Assembly: GCA_048498995.1 (NCBI GenBank)
Contig: JBEHWX010000002.1
Location: forward strand, 1-64,000
Length of the DNA: 64,000 nucleotides
Direction: 5' to 3'
Source of the DNA: JBEHWX01 sp048498995
GTDB taxonomy: Bacteria > Bacteroidota > Ignavibacteria > OLB7
Shown: positions 8,398-17,507 of the stretch, piece after piece
Position numbering within the stretch: position 1 is the first letter of the stretch
How the letters are laid out: each line of letters opens with the position of its first letter
The notes under the pieces: model-generated
The model's database searches: none
The model's input: only the letters and a program-made list of their open reading frames with translations
Told to the model about the DNA's origin: nothing
Position numbers and translations under genes: made by a program

Positions 8398-9105
8398 CTA
8401 ATCTGCTGTGTACTGGGTTCGCCATTCGCGCTCGGCGCGCGCGAGATTCTCGTAGGTACCGCAATCGCGAAGATAGCCGTCGACGAGGACGCCGTTCATC
8501 CGCCCGATCATGGCGGGCATTACGTGGGTACCGAGGTCGTAGGGGAAGTCGAGCGGGGCAACATATTCAAAAAGCTCCTGACGGGCAACGAACATCCCCG
8601 CGGAAGCCAGATCCCCCCTCGGATGGCTCGGCTTCTCGACGAAGGCGACGATGGTCCCCTCCGGATCGGTCTCGGCGATGCCGCAGGCGCTCGGGTTCTC
8701 GGCGTGGAACAGCCCAACCGTCAGCGGCGCCGGGTGCGCGCCGTTGAACTCCCGGATCGCCGTCAGATTCACGTTCGTCAGGTTGTCGGCGTAGAGGATG
8801 AAGAACTGCTCCTGGCCGGCCACGAACTCCCGGTTGGCGTGGAGCGTGCCGGCGCTCCCCAGCAGCGTATCCTCCATCACCAGCTCGAAGCGGACCGGCC
8901 CGCGATACTCATCCACGAACCGGCGCACCGGATCGGGAAGATGATGCAGGTTCAGCAGTACGTCGGTGATGCCGTGGCGGTCGAACTGGTCGATCCAGTA
9001 GGACAGCAGCGGACGACCGTCGATCGGCACCAGGCACTTCGGCACGGTCTCGGTCAGCGGACGCAGTCGGGTGCCGAGTCCGGCGGCGAGCAGATATGCT
9101 TTCAT
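8398..9105 (-). CDS. hddC: Sugar-1-phosphate nucleotidyltransferase (HddC-like)
   Basis: A 235-residue nucleotidyltransferase with the start LAAGLGTRLRPLT (residues 5-17) and VPKCLVPIDGRPLL, the metal-binding YADN segment, and VEKPSHP near the middle. It is short, lacking the left-handed helix acyltransferase domain of GlmU-type enzymes. Placed between an epimerase and hddA-gmhA, it is best read as D-glycero-alpha-D-manno-heptose 1-phosphate guanylyltransferase, yielding GDP-heptose. Sequence alone cannot fix the sugar or nucleotide. It ends 7 bp before hddA begins. Confidence 0.8.
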   Translation of the reverse strand: MKAYLLAAGLGTRLRPLTETVPKCLVPIDGRPLLSYWIDQFDRHGITDVLLNLHHLPDPVRRFVDEYRGPVRFELVMEDTLLGSAGTLHANREFVAGQEQFFILYADNLTNVNLTAIREFNGAHPAPLTVGLFHAENPSACGIAETDPEGTIVAFVEKPSHPRGDLASAGMFVARQELFEYVAPLDFPYDLGTHVMPAMIGRMNGVLVDGYLRDCGTYENLARAEREWRTQYTAD

Positions 9106-9124
9106 CTCCCCTTCCCCCCTTCGA

Positions 9125-10264
9125 TTACGATGGTTCGCCGGATGCGGCCACGAACGAGCGACGGACCACGCTCTGCTCCTTCAGCACGCGCGATGCGTAC
9201 TCCAGGATATCGTCCAGATCGCTCTGCTGATGGAGGTAGTCGGCGTATTCACGCACCGACTCCTCCGTGGAGCGGCTCGGGCTCCAGCCGAGGGAGCGGA
9301 GCTTCGAGATGTCCGAGCAGGCGTGGCGCGTGTCCCCGAAGCGGAACTCCCCGGGGATGCTCGGCTCCAGCCCTTCCTTGCCGAAGACCTTCGCCACCGT
9401 GTCGGCGAACTCCCGGATGGTCCAGGCGCGGCCGCCGCCGACATTGAACACTTCGTAGTCGGCGCGCGGATCGTCCATCACCAGCACGTTGGCGTCCACC
9501 ACGTCGTGGATGTTGACGAAGTCCCGAAGCTGGCGGCCATCCTCGTAGAGCGTGGGGGCCTTGTCGAAGAAGTAATGGAGGGAGAAGATCCGGCAGGCGC
9601 CGGAGTAGGTGTTGTAGAACGACTGGCGCGAGCCCTGCACGATCGAGTAGCGGAGCGCCACCGACGGGATATCGTAGCGACGGCCGAAGCGGATCGCCTG
9701 GATCTCCTGCGAATGCTTGCTCATCGCGTAGGCGTTCGGCGGATTGACATGCGTCTCCGGCGTCCACTGCCACTGCATCGGGCGCCCCTGGGGGTCGAGC
9801 CATTCCCAGGCGCCCCGCTCGAGCTGCTCGTTGGTCCGGAGCATCGGCGCCACCAGCTCGCCGTCGACCGTGCGGTAGAGCCCTTCCCCCTGCACGAACT
9901 GCGAGGAGGCCACGATCACCTTCCGCACCGGCAGCCGCTCCTCGACGATGATCTCGTAGATCAGCGCGGTGCTCACCGCGTTGGTGTGGAAGAAGGTGGA
10001 GAAGTCGGTGAGGTAATCCTGATACGCCGCCAGGTGGTAGACCACGTCGACGCCGCGCAGCGCCTGGCGAAGCGTCTCCTTGTCGCGCACATCCCCCTCG
10101 ATGAACTCGATCTCCGGCGAGAGATATGCCGGCTTCCCCTTCAGGTGCACCGGCTTCTGGAGGTTGTCGAGCACTCGGACCTCGTGTCCGAGCGCGAGGA
10201 GACGGTCGGCCGTGTGCGATCCGATGAACCCCGCTCCACCCGTGATCAAAATCTTCGAACCCAT
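9125..10264 (-). CDS. Extended SDR NAD-dependent sugar epimerase/dehydratase
   Basis: A 379-residue extended short-chain dehydrogenase. The Rossmann motif ITGGAGFIGSH is at 7-17, the catalytic pair is Tyr179-x3-Lys183 (YAMSK), and LRYSIVQGSRQSFYNTYSG follows the family's substrate-binding turn. A tryptophan-rich insertion before the catalytic Tyr (about 150-175) and the NTYSGACRIFS segment recall dTDP-L-rhamnose 4-epimerase-like members, but the substrate is not determined. It lies immediately upstream of hddC, so modification of a heptose nucleotide is another possibility. Confidence 0.8.
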   Translation of the reverse strand: MGSKILITGGAGFIGSHTADRLLALGHEVRVLDNLQKPVHLKGKPAYLSPEIEFIEGDVRDKETLRQALRGVDVVYHLAAYQDYLTDFSTFFHTNAVSTALIYEIIVEERLPVRKVIVASSQFVQGEGLYRTVDGELVAPMLRTNEQLERGAWEWLDPQGRPMQWQWTPETHVNPPNAYAMSKHSQEIQAIRFGRRYDIPSVALRYSIVQGSRQSFYNTYSGACRIFSLHYFFDKAPTLYEDGRQLRDFVNIHDVVDANVLVMDDPRADYEVFNVGGGRAWTIREFADTVAKVFGKEGLEPSIPGEFRFGDTRHACSDISKLRSLGWSPSRSTEESVREYADYLHQQSDLDDILEYASRVLKEQSVVRRSFVAASGEPS

Positions 10265-10346
10265 CTATCGAGCCATCCTCATCATGACGTGAAGTTCACT
10301 GCGTCGTCGGAAGGCCGGCTTGCCCGACCTCATCATCAAGCCGGTC

Positions 10347-10397
10347 GCGATCATGAAGCCCATGCGATCATGGAGTCCATGCGATCATGAAGCCCAT
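10347..10397. repeat. Three 17-bp tandem repeats after the acetyltransferase gene
   Basis: GCGATCATGAAGCCCAT is present at 10347-10363 and 10381-10397, with a two-mismatch copy at 10364-10380. The array begins 11 bp past the stop codon of the minus-strand acetyltransferase gene and occupies a third of the 144-bp gap to the next gene. Confidence 0.92.
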
Positions 10398-10408
10398 GAC
10401 GCGCGGGC

Positions 10409-10990
10409 TCAGGCCGGAACGCTCTCCGGCTGGAAGGAGACCGCGCCGTCGCGCATCGCGTAGACACCCTCGGCGGTCCGGCAGAGCCCATCGCCGTCGA
10501 ACTCGAGCCGCTCCCCCTTCACGCCGACCCATCCGATCCGTCGGGAGGGATTGCCGACCACGAGCGCGAACGGAGGGATATCCTTGGTGACCACCGCGCC
10601 GGCGCCGATCATGCAGTACTGGCCGAGCGTGTGCCCGGCCACGATCGTGGCGTTGGCGCCGATCGAGGCTCCGCGGCTGATCAGCGTCTTGACCGACTCC
10701 TCGTGCATCACGCGGCTGCGCGGGAGCAGATCGTTGGTCATCACGCAGTTCGGGCCGAGGAACACGTCGTCCTCGACCGTCACCCCCTCCCAGATCGCCA
10801 CGCCGTTCTTGATCGTGACGCGATCGCCGACGGTGACGCCGGACTCGATGAACGCGTGATCGCCGACGTTGCACTGGGAGCCGATGCGCACCCCCTTCAT
10901 CACGTGCGCGAACGCCCAGACCCTCGTCTCGTCGCCGATATCCTCGGTTTCGCAGAGGGCGCTCGGGTGCACAAAGTATCTCTTTTCCAT
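10409..10990 (-). CDS. wbpD: Hexapeptide-repeat N-acetyltransferase (WbpD/WlbB-like)
   Basis: A 193-residue left-handed parallel beta-helix protein with many imperfect hexapeptide repeats (IGSQCN, IESGVT, IKNGVA, LGPNCV, IGANAT, IGAGAV). The N-terminal FVHPSALCE and central FLGPNCVMTNDLLPRSR are close to WbpD/WlbB, which acetylates UDP-2-acetamido-3-amino-2,3-dideoxy-glucuronate with acetyl-CoA. A WbpB-like dehydrogenase lies two genes upstream, and WbpE-like aminotransferases at 54-57 kb complete the chain. Other amino-sugar acetyltransferases share the fold, so the exact substrate is inferred from context. Confidence 0.82.
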   Translation of the reverse strand: MEKRYFVHPSALCETEDIGDETRVWAFAHVMKGVRIGSQCNVGDHAFIESGVTVGDRVTIKNGVAIWEGVTVEDDVFLGPNCVMTNDLLPRSRVMHEESVKTLISRGASIGANATIVAGHTLGQYCMIGAGAVVTKDIPPFALVVGNPSRRIGWVGVKGERLEFDGDGLCRTAEGVYAMRDGAVSFQPESVPA

Positions 10991-11015
10991 GCGGATATAT
11001 CGGATTGGGAGTTGA

Positions 11016-12113
11016 TTACGCGGAGGGAGCGGAGGCGATCCGCGCCAGGCTGTCGGCGACGAGCGCCGCGACCTCGCCGGGCGCGATCGCGGTGATGGGG
11101 TCGCGCCGGATCCAACGCGCCTCGGCGTGATACGGACCGATCCTGGCCGGATCGGTCTGGCCGTAGAGCGCCACCACCGGCAGATCGACGGCGGTGGCCA
11201 GGTGCATCACCCCGGTATCGTTCGACAGAAGAAGATCCACCACCTCCAACACGGCGGCGGTCGTTGCAAGATCGGTCCGTCCGCTCAGGTCGATCCAGGA
11301 GATCCCCGGCGTGTCGCGGACGATACTCCGGCAGATATCGAGCTCGGGTCCGGCGCCGAGCATCACGAAGCGGATCGAGGGGTCGGCGGCAAGCAGCCGG
11401 CATGCCTCGGCGAAGCGCTCGGCTCCCCACTGCTTGTGGGCGTAGAGTCCGCCGGGGTGCACCGCAAGCAGGCGCGCACCCTCCGGCCGCTCCAGAAGCC
11501 CGCCGGCGGCGCGGCGCGCCTCCTCCGGCACGCGGAGTCGCGGACGGATGCTCCCCTCCGGGATCGCGGCGCCGAGGGCGCGGAGCAGATCCAGATCGAG
11601 CTCGACGCGATGGCGCCCCGGCGTGTCGGCCGGGAGCGCGGAGTAGAGGAAGCCGAAGTCGCGCCACTGTTCGCCGGCGTAATCGCGCGCGTTCTTGAGC
11701 CGGTACCGGCTTCCGGAGGCGATCGCCAGCAGCGAGTGCTTGAGCGTGTTGAACGGCTGCGCGGCCAGGAAGAGCGCCGGGCGCATCCGCCGGAGCGCGC
11801 GCAGGGCGCCGAGAAGTGAGGAGCGATCGGAGAGCTTCACCGGCAGGACGCGGTGGCGCGAGCCATCGATCGGAAGCAGGGGAGCGATATCCGGCCTGAC
11901 CAGAACGAGGATCCGTGCGTCGGGCCGGGCCTCGGCAACGGCCTGAAGAAGCGGCGTGGCCATCACCGCGTCGCCGATGCCGGAGAGCGCGGCCACGGCG
12001 ATCGTGTCGGCATCGCGCAGGGCGGCGGCCAGCTCCGCGGCTCCGGCGGGAGAGCGCCCGAACAGCAGCCGCGCGACCGGCCGGAGCAGCGTGGTCACTC
12101 CCACCCCGCTCAC
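11016..12113 (-). CDS. Glycosyltransferase family 9 protein
   Basis: A 365-residue GT9 protein (heptosyltransferase-like). Motifs: SGIGDAV (44-50), LAVHPGGLYAHKQW (216-229), LSNDTGVMHLATAVDLPVVALYG (296-318). The open frame continues far upstream but overlaps the oxidoreductase gene; I choose the GTG at 12113, whose GTGA overlaps the TGA stop of that gene, giving translational coupling. GTG at 12104 or 12098 are alternatives. It probably adds a heptose or related sugar made by the gmhA-hddA-hddC module at the end of the same transcription unit. Confidence 0.85.
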   Translation of the reverse strand: MSGVGVTTLLRPVARLLFGRSPAGAAELAAALRDADTIAVAALSGIGDAVMATPLLQAVAEARPDARILVLVRPDIAPLLPIDGSRHRVLPVKLSDRSSLLGALRALRRMRPALFLAAQPFNTLKHSLLAIASGSRYRLKNARDYAGEQWRDFGFLYSALPADTPGRHRVELDLDLLRALGAAIPEGSIRPRLRVPEEARRAAGGLLERPEGARLLAVHPGGLYAHKQWGAERFAEACRLLAADPSIRFVMLGAGPELDICRSIVRDTPGISWIDLSGRTDLATTAAVLEVVDLLLSNDTGVMHLATAVDLPVVALYGQTDPARIGPYHAEARWIRRDPITAIAPGEVAALVADSLARIASAPSA

Positions 12114-13189
12114 CGCCCGCCGTCGGCCGGCTGCGCCTCGACGGCATCGCTCACGAGCGCATCGTCGACGAGCGTGTCCGCGCCGAGCATCACCGGACCG
12201 GCCTGGGCGATCTCGCGGGAGATCCACTCGAGCAGCTCCACCACGCGCGCCCCCATCTCCCCGTCGTTCGGGAGCCTGGAGCCGGTCGCGATGGCGCGGA
12301 TGAACTCCTCGCACTCCAGGCGAAGCGGCTCGTGCTGCTCCAGCTGAAGCACCTGGATCTCGCCGGCGGAGTAGCCGAGCTGCACCGCGTCGGTATCCTT
12401 GGCGTTGATCCGGTTGTCGATCCCCTTGCCGTAGTGCTTCACCTTCCCGTCGAGCGCCAGCATCTCGTCGTAGACGATCGAGCCGGTCTCTCCGAAGACC
12501 TGCATCAGCCGCGTCTTGTTGGCCGACAGCCAGCTGACGTGGATATGCGCGGTGGCGCCGCTCGGGAAGCGCATCTCGACCTGGGCGTTGTCGATCCATC
12601 CGGTCCACTGGTAGCTGCCGCCGCGGGCCACCACCTCGGTCGGCATCTCGCCGAGCAGGTGGAGGATGATCGACAGATCGTGCGGCGCCAGGTCCCAGAC
12701 CACGTCCACGGTGGTCTTGGGGGGGCCGAGGTTGATACGGGTGGAGGTCACATGGAACACCTTGCCGAGGCGGCCGGCCTCGATCTGCTCCTTCATCTTT
12801 CTGACGCCCGGGGCGAACTGGAAGATGTGTCCCACGGCGAGCACTTTCCCCTGCTCGCGGGCAACGTTCACCAGCGCCCAGGCATCCTCGGCGGTATGGG
12901 TGAGCGGCTTCTCGACGAAGACGTGCTTGCCGGAGCGCATGGCGCGCTCGGCGATCTGGCGATGCGTGGTCACCGGCGTGGCCACCACCACCGCGTCGAC
13001 CTCCGGATCATCGAGGATACGATCGTAGTCCTCGAGCGTGATCACGTCCGGATGGTGCTCGGCGATGAACTGCAACCTGCCGGGACGCAGATCGCTGACA
13101 TACTTGACCCGCGCGCCGGGAATGCCGCTGAAGTTGCGGACCAGGTTCGGACCCCAGTATCCGCAGCCGATGATGCCTATCGTCGTCAA
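12110..13189 (-). CDS. wbpB: Gfo/Idh/MocA oxidoreductase (WbpB/WlbA-like)
   Basis: A 359-residue Gfo/Idh/MocA-family oxidoreductase: dinucleotide-binding GIIGCGYWGPNLVRNF (5-20), the family marker EKP (93-95), and WDLAPHDLSIILHLLGE in the C-terminal domain. No ATG is available at the right place; a TTG at 13189 lies 2 bp past the TAG stop of the upstream glycosylphosphotransferase and opens TTIGIIGCG, so TTG is the likely start. Context with the WbpD-like acetyltransferase supports a role as UDP-N-acetyl-glucosaminuronate 3-dehydrogenase. It lacks a visible 6-dehydrogenase (wbpA) partner in this window. Confidence 0.82.
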   Translation of the reverse strand: MTTIGIIGCGYWGPNLVRNFSGIPGARVKYVSDLRPGRLQFIAEHHPDVITLEDYDRILDDPEVDAVVVATPVTTHRQIAERAMRSGKHVFVEKPLTHTAEDAWALVNVAREQGKVLAVGHIFQFAPGVRKMKEQIEAGRLGKVFHVTSTRINLGPPKTTVDVVWDLAPHDLSIILHLLGEMPTEVVARGGSYQWTGWIDNAQVEMRFPSGATAHIHVSWLSANKTRLMQVFGETGSIVYDEMLALDGKVKHYGKGIDNRINAKDTDAVQLGYSAGEIQVLQLEQHEPLRLECEEFIRAIATGSRLPNDGEMGARVVELLEWISREIAQAGPVMLGADTLVDDALVSDAVEAQPADGGR

Positions 13190-13191
13190 CG

Positions 13192-14622
13192 CTATGAGCC
13201 TCCACGTCCGAACAGGACGATCGGAATTGTTTTCAGGATGATCTTGAAATCGAGCCACAACGAGAAGTTGTGGATGTAGTAGAGATCGAGGATGATCGAG
13301 TCGTTGAAGGTGACGTCGTTCTTGTTGCGGCCGATCACCTGCCAGAGCCCGGTCATGCCCGGCGTGACGCGGAAGCGCTGCTTGTGCCACTCGTCGAACT
13401 GCTCGTACTCGTATTTCAGGCAGGGACGCGGGCCGATCAGCGACATTTCGCCGCGGAGCACGTTGATCAGCTGCGGCAGCTCATCGACGCTGTAGCGGCG
13501 GAGGAACCGCCCGATCGAGGTGACGCGCGGATCGTTCTGGATCTTGAGCGTCGAGGCGTTCTCCTTGATGATCTTCTTCAGATGCTCGCGGTGCACGTTC
13601 TCGTCACGGTTGACGAACATCGTCCGGAACTTGTACCACTTGAAGAGCTCTCCCCGCTTGCCGACCACGTAGCTCTTGTAGAACACCGGCCCCTCGGAGG
13701 TGAGCTTGATCGCGATGGCGATCGCCACCAGCGCCGGCGACAGGAGCGTCAGCAGCAGCGTGGAGCCGACGATATCGATCGCCCGCTTGGCAAGCCAGGT
13801 CATCGACTCAAGGCCACGCGGACGGATGGTGAGCGAGTCGATGAAGTTGAACTCGCTGGTGCCGATCTTGTTGTGGATGATCCGGAAGTGGTTCGTGGTC
13901 ACCGTCACCGGCAGCGAGGTGCGGCGGCAGGCGTCGATGATCTCCAGCAGCCGGCTGTATTCCAGGGAGTTGATGCAGACGTAGATCTCCTGGGCGCCGA
14001 GCTTCTGCGAGATGTAGCCGACCGAGCCGACCGGACCGAAGATCCGCTTGCCGAGGAGCTGCTTGCCGATCTTCTGCGGGTCGTCGTCGACGAAGCCGAC
14101 GATCTGGAGGCCGAGCTCGGGATTCTCGTGGAGTCGGGCGGCAAGCTCCTGCCCCACCGAGCCGGCGCCGACGGCCAGCACCCGGCGCTTGACGCCGCGC
14201 GTGCCGTAGAGCCTCCGGTGGATCGGTCGGAACAGTCCGACGCGGACCATCGAGACGGCGAGCCAGCCGAGGAAGAGGTAGAGGAGGACGTGGATGCGGC
14301 TATAGGCGAACGTGCTCGGGTCCTTCACCAGGAACACCGCCAGCACCTGCAGGATGCCCACCCAGAAGATCCCCTTGCCGATCCTGACGATCTGATCGGA
14401 TCCGGCAGAGAAGATCTTGTGCTTGTAGAGGTGGACTTCCCGGAACACCACGACCGCGGCGGCCGAGGAGAGGGCGAAAAAGATCAGCTCGTTGACGAGC
14501 ACCGAGTAGCTGAACAGCTTCGTTCGCGCCACCAGGATCAGCAGTGCCACCGACATGAGCACCACCAGATCAAGCAGCGCCAGCACCAGCTTCGTATATC
14601 CCCAGGATCTGATAACCTTCAT
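13192..14622 (-). CDS. Initiating polyprenyl glycosylphosphotransferase (WbaP/EpsE-like)
   Basis: A 476-residue membrane enzyme that starts glycan assembly by moving a sugar-1-phosphate to undecaprenyl phosphate. About four N-terminal membrane spans (10-130), a Rossmann-like CoA-binding-type domain (145-260, VLAVGAGSVGQELAARL), one more hydrophobic helix (281-306), then the catalytic PGT domain with KWYKFRTM (328-335), SVDELPQLINVLRGEMSLIGPRP (378-400) and PGMTGLWQV (421-429). I choose ATG 14622 because AGGTGG sits 6 nt upstream; an in-frame ATG at 14685 is less likely. It is the only initiating transferase seen in the locus. Confidence 0.92.
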   Translation of the reverse strand: MKVIRSWGYTKLVLALLDLVVLMSVALLILVARTKLFSYSVLVNELIFFALSSAAAVVVFREVHLYKHKIFSAGSDQIVRIGKGIFWVGILQVLAVFLVKDPSTFAYSRIHVLLYLFLGWLAVSMVRVGLFRPIHRRLYGTRGVKRRVLAVGAGSVGQELAARLHENPELGLQIVGFVDDDPQKIGKQLLGKRIFGPVGSVGYISQKLGAQEIYVCINSLEYSRLLEIIDACRRTSLPVTVTTNHFRIIHNKIGTSEFNFIDSLTIRPRGLESMTWLAKRAIDIVGSTLLLTLLSPALVAIAIAIKLTSEGPVFYKSYVVGKRGELFKWYKFRTMFVNRDENVHREHLKKIIKENASTLKIQNDPRVTSIGRFLRRYSVDELPQLINVLRGEMSLIGPRPCLKYEYEQFDEWHKQRFRVTPGMTGLWQVIGRNKNDVTFNDSIILDLYYIHNFSLWLDFKIILKTIPIVLFGRGGS

Positions 14623-15001
14623 AACGTTTCCACCTAATCTCGTGAGCGCACGCACCGACCGCACGACCACCAGTGACGAGGACAACTCCCTGCAGGGACA
14701 CGCGGGCGCGGACGTCGAGGCACGACGCCACGGGCGCGCAGGAGAGCGTCGCCGCTAACGATCCACCGTGATTGGGGAAGGAATGTTTCGAATGCAGTCC
14801 CGACATGACACTCGAACGTCGCCGCGTGAGCGCCGCCGCCTGAGGTCCGGAAGGCCGGGAGGGCACATCCATGTCGTACACCGAGACGCCATCGATTACC
14901 GCCGTGCCATGCTCCGGCACGCGGGGGAAGGTCACTACACCACTCCGCAACGGGGGGCGGAGCAACCGGAGACTGACGCCGGACTGCCCTTCGGCTCGCG
15001 C
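14623..15001. other. Gap upstream of the glycosylphosphotransferase, no gene seen
   Basis: 379 bp with no supported gene. It must contain the leader of the glycosylphosphotransferase gene (its AGGTGG ribosome-binding site is at the left end) and, given its size, possibly an internal promoter. I see no clear hairpin or repeat. Confidence 0.5.
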
Positions 15002-16150
15002 TCAGCGTCGGTTCGGAAGGACCGCAAAAGTACGGATCATCCGCTCAAGATCATAGAGCAGACGGTGTCCGGCGCCGGCCGCCGCGGAGGCATCCGTTGC
15101 CGGTGCCCCGGGCGGGCGATGTTGCCAGGAGATCGCGTCGACGTCGGCCGGATCCTCCAGGAAGCCGAGCAACCCGCGCCGGGCCAGCTCCTCGTCGATC
15201 GCGGCGCGCCGGCCGGTGAACATGCTGTGGGCGGGAACGCCGAGCAGCGCCGCCTCCCGGTTCATCGTTCCCCCCCCGCTGATGGCCAGATCGGAGGCAT
15301 GCAGAAGCTGGAGTCCGGGGAGCGCGCGCTCCGGGATCAGCACGCGCGCCGGGGCGCCGGCGGGGATCGAGGCCTCCACCAGCTCCCGTTCGAGCCGGGT
15401 CTTGGGTAGGATTACGAGAAGACGCCCCGATTCGGATGCCGCGACCTCGATCAGCCGTCGGCAGATCGCCTCGCTCCGGGGGTCGTGATAGTTGCCGATG
15501 ATCCCCGGCGGGCGGATCGTCACCAGCAGATCGTCCGCCGAGACGCCGAGCGAGCTCCGAAATCCGGGATCCGGGCGAAATTCCGGCAGATAGAGATCTT
15601 CCTTGAAGCCGTCGTACCACTCCACCTTCTCGAGCGGGATGCCGGCCTCGGCCAGCCGCCGCTCGTCGATCGCCCGGGGACAGACCAGCACCGAGGCGAA
15701 GCGTTTAAAGATGGACATCTCGGTCCACTCGTAATCGAACATCACGATCGAGGGGATGCCGAGCATCCGCGCGGCCAGCGTGCCGGTGCGCGATCCGTGG
15801 CTGAGGGCGATCTCCGGACGGAAATCGCGAACCGCCGACAGGAGCTGCGCCGTCCGGACCGGCAGGTTGAGCACCTTCTTCACCTTGCTCCGTCCGGCAT
15901 GCTCCCCCACCGGAACGGCATCCACGCCCAGCTGCTCGACCAGATCGAGCGTCTGCGCGAAATTCCGCGCGGTAACGCGCACGGGCCAGCCGGCCTCGGC
16001 CGTCAGGTACCGGATCAACGGAGCGAACAGGGGAACGTGGGGGGAGTTGTCGAGATCGATCCAGAGCCGCGGAGGAGCACCGGCAACGGCATTCCTCCCC
16101 GGACCTCGCCGCACGACGATGTCGGGTGCTTCCTGCATGTTGAGCCTCAT
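15002..16150 (-). CDS. DUF354 family glycosyltransferase-like protein
   Basis: A 382-residue protein of the DUF354 family, which has a GT-B-like two-domain fold related to MurG/UDP-GlcNAc 2-epimerase. Visible markers are WIDLDNSPHVPLFAPLIRYL near the N-terminus, ALSHGSRTGTLAARMLGIPSIVMFDYEW, and the C-terminal nucleotide-sugar-type loop SGGGTMNREAALLGVP. The family is common in exopolysaccharide clusters but its reaction is not established. ATG at 16150 is in a short leader; the ATG at 16138 (MQEAPD) is an equally good start. Confidence 0.8.
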   Translation of the reverse strand: MRLNMQEAPDIVVRRGPGRNAVAGAPPRLWIDLDNSPHVPLFAPLIRYLTAEAGWPVRVTARNFAQTLDLVEQLGVDAVPVGEHAGRSKVKKVLNLPVRTAQLLSAVRDFRPEIALSHGSRTGTLAARMLGIPSIVMFDYEWTEMSIFKRFASVLVCPRAIDERRLAEAGIPLEKVEWYDGFKEDLYLPEFRPDPGFRSSLGVSADDLLVTIRPPGIIGNYHDPRSEAICRRLIEVAASESGRLLVILPKTRLERELVEASIPAGAPARVLIPERALPGLQLLHASDLAISGGGTMNREAALLGVPAHSMFTGRRAAIDEELARRGLLGFLEDPADVDAISWQHRPPGAPATDASAAAGAGHRLLYDLERMIRTFAVLPNRR

Positions 16151-16280
16151 CTCGCACTGCCGTCGGCATCGGCGTGGGACCGGCCGTGTCGGCCGCGCCG
16201 ATCAATGTGCAGATCCGGTAGCCCGGTACGTGGCTCGGATCGTGCCGACGACGTCATTGTCGCGGGGTCGCGCCGCCCGG

Positions 16281-17507
16281 TCAGCCTCGCTCGGAAACCG
16301 GGCGGACCAGACGCGCCAGCGCGTAAAACATCCACGCGTTGGACCAGCGAAGATACGGAATACGGTATGTACCGCGTCGATGTATCTGATAGTTGAACCA
16401 GCCGGCCCGGGTCTGCATCCTCCCGATCCCCCAGCCGGCAACCCGCATCGCCGTGGCCTCGTCCCCGAAATCGAGCAGCGTCACGATCGACTGCGCCAGC
16501 GCGTGGGAGTCGATCGGGTAGAGCCGGTCGTGATAGTACTTCGGGATCTTCCCATCGACGAAGAAATGCTCCCGATAGAAGCGGTATCCCCGGTCGAGCG
16601 CCTCCTGGTGGCGCGCGTCGCCGGAATGGCGGATGTAGTCACGAAGGGAGCCGAGCACGTAGCCCGTGTGGAAATTGTCGATGAAGGTCCGGTGGTCGTT
16701 GTAGGCATAGCCCCAGGATCCGTCCGGCGCCTGCTGCGCCACCACGAAGTCCACCGCGCGCCGCGCCGTGTCGATCAGCTCCGGTTCGCCGGTCAGCGAG
16801 CCGACCCGCGCCAGCAGCGCCGCCCCGAGGATCGAGGCGTTGTAGACTTCCTCCCTGTCGGTGGGCGAGTAGCTGAAGCAGAAGCTCTCCCCATGCTCGG
16901 TCCGGTTCAGATCGCGGAGGATGAAGTCGCACGCGCTCCGTGCCCAGTCGAGGCACTCCCGGCGGCCGAGCTTCTCGTAGACATCCACCAGGCCGTCGCC
17001 GATGAAGGCGGTCGAGACCACGATCGGCAGATCGGCCGGCTTGAAATCGGTGCGGGTCTGCCAGTCGAAGTAATATCCCCAGCAGGCGCCGCTGTAGCCG
17101 GGCACCTGGGTCCGACGGAGCCCGTCGAGCGCCGCGTCGATGCCGCGGAGCGCCTCCGGATCGTCCAGGAGCACGTAGGCCTTGAGCGCCCAGCCGAGGC
17201 TGATGGAGTTGACCCGCTTGCCGATGCCGAGCAGCGGCCGGAAGTTCACCGGAAGGCGGCGAAGCCCCTGGAGCGCGGCCAGGCGGAAGAAGCGGCTCCG
17301 GCCGAGCGGCGTGCGCCGGATGATCGGGCTGGTGAGCGCGTCGTGCGGCTCGATGCCGGCGAAGCCCTCCCCTTCCAGCCACCGCCGGAGCCGACGGAGC
17401 GCGTCCTCCAGCGTGGCCGCCGACGGAACATCGGCGGGCGCGGAGCCGGAGTTGGAACGGGAGACCGACATATCGGGCCGGGAGGCGAGAGGATCAGGAG
17501 ATGACAT
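16281..17507 (-). CDS. VpsJ-like alpha/alpha-toroid polysaccharide protein
   Basis: A 408-residue protein predicted all-helical, with repeated helix-hairpin units rich in Trp, Tyr and Gly (for example GYSGACWGYYFDWQTRTDF, DGSWGYAYNDHRTFIDNFHTGYVLGSL). The pattern fits an (alpha/alpha) toroid as in polysaccharide lyases and glycoside hydrolases; related cluster proteins are annotated VpsJ. No signal peptide is seen, so a periplasmic role is uncertain. It overlaps the upstream asparagine synthetase gene by 14 bp, implying coupled translation and a shared pathway. Reaction unknown. Confidence 0.65.
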   Translation of the reverse strand: MSSPDPLASRPDMSVSRSNSGSAPADVPSAATLEDALRRLRRWLEGEGFAGIEPHDALTSPIIRRTPLGRSRFFRLAALQGLRRLPVNFRPLLGIGKRVNSISLGWALKAYVLLDDPEALRGIDAALDGLRRTQVPGYSGACWGYYFDWQTRTDFKPADLPIVVSTAFIGDGLVDVYEKLGRRECLDWARSACDFILRDLNRTEHGESFCFSYSPTDREEVYNASILGAALLARVGSLTGEPELIDTARRAVDFVVAQQAPDGSWGYAYNDHRTFIDNFHTGYVLGSLRDYIRHSGDARHQEALDRGYRFYREHFFVDGKIPKYYHDRLYPIDSHALAQSIVTLLDFGDEATAMRVAGWGIGRMQTRAGWFNYQIHRRGTYRIPYLRWSNAWMFYALARLVRPVSERG

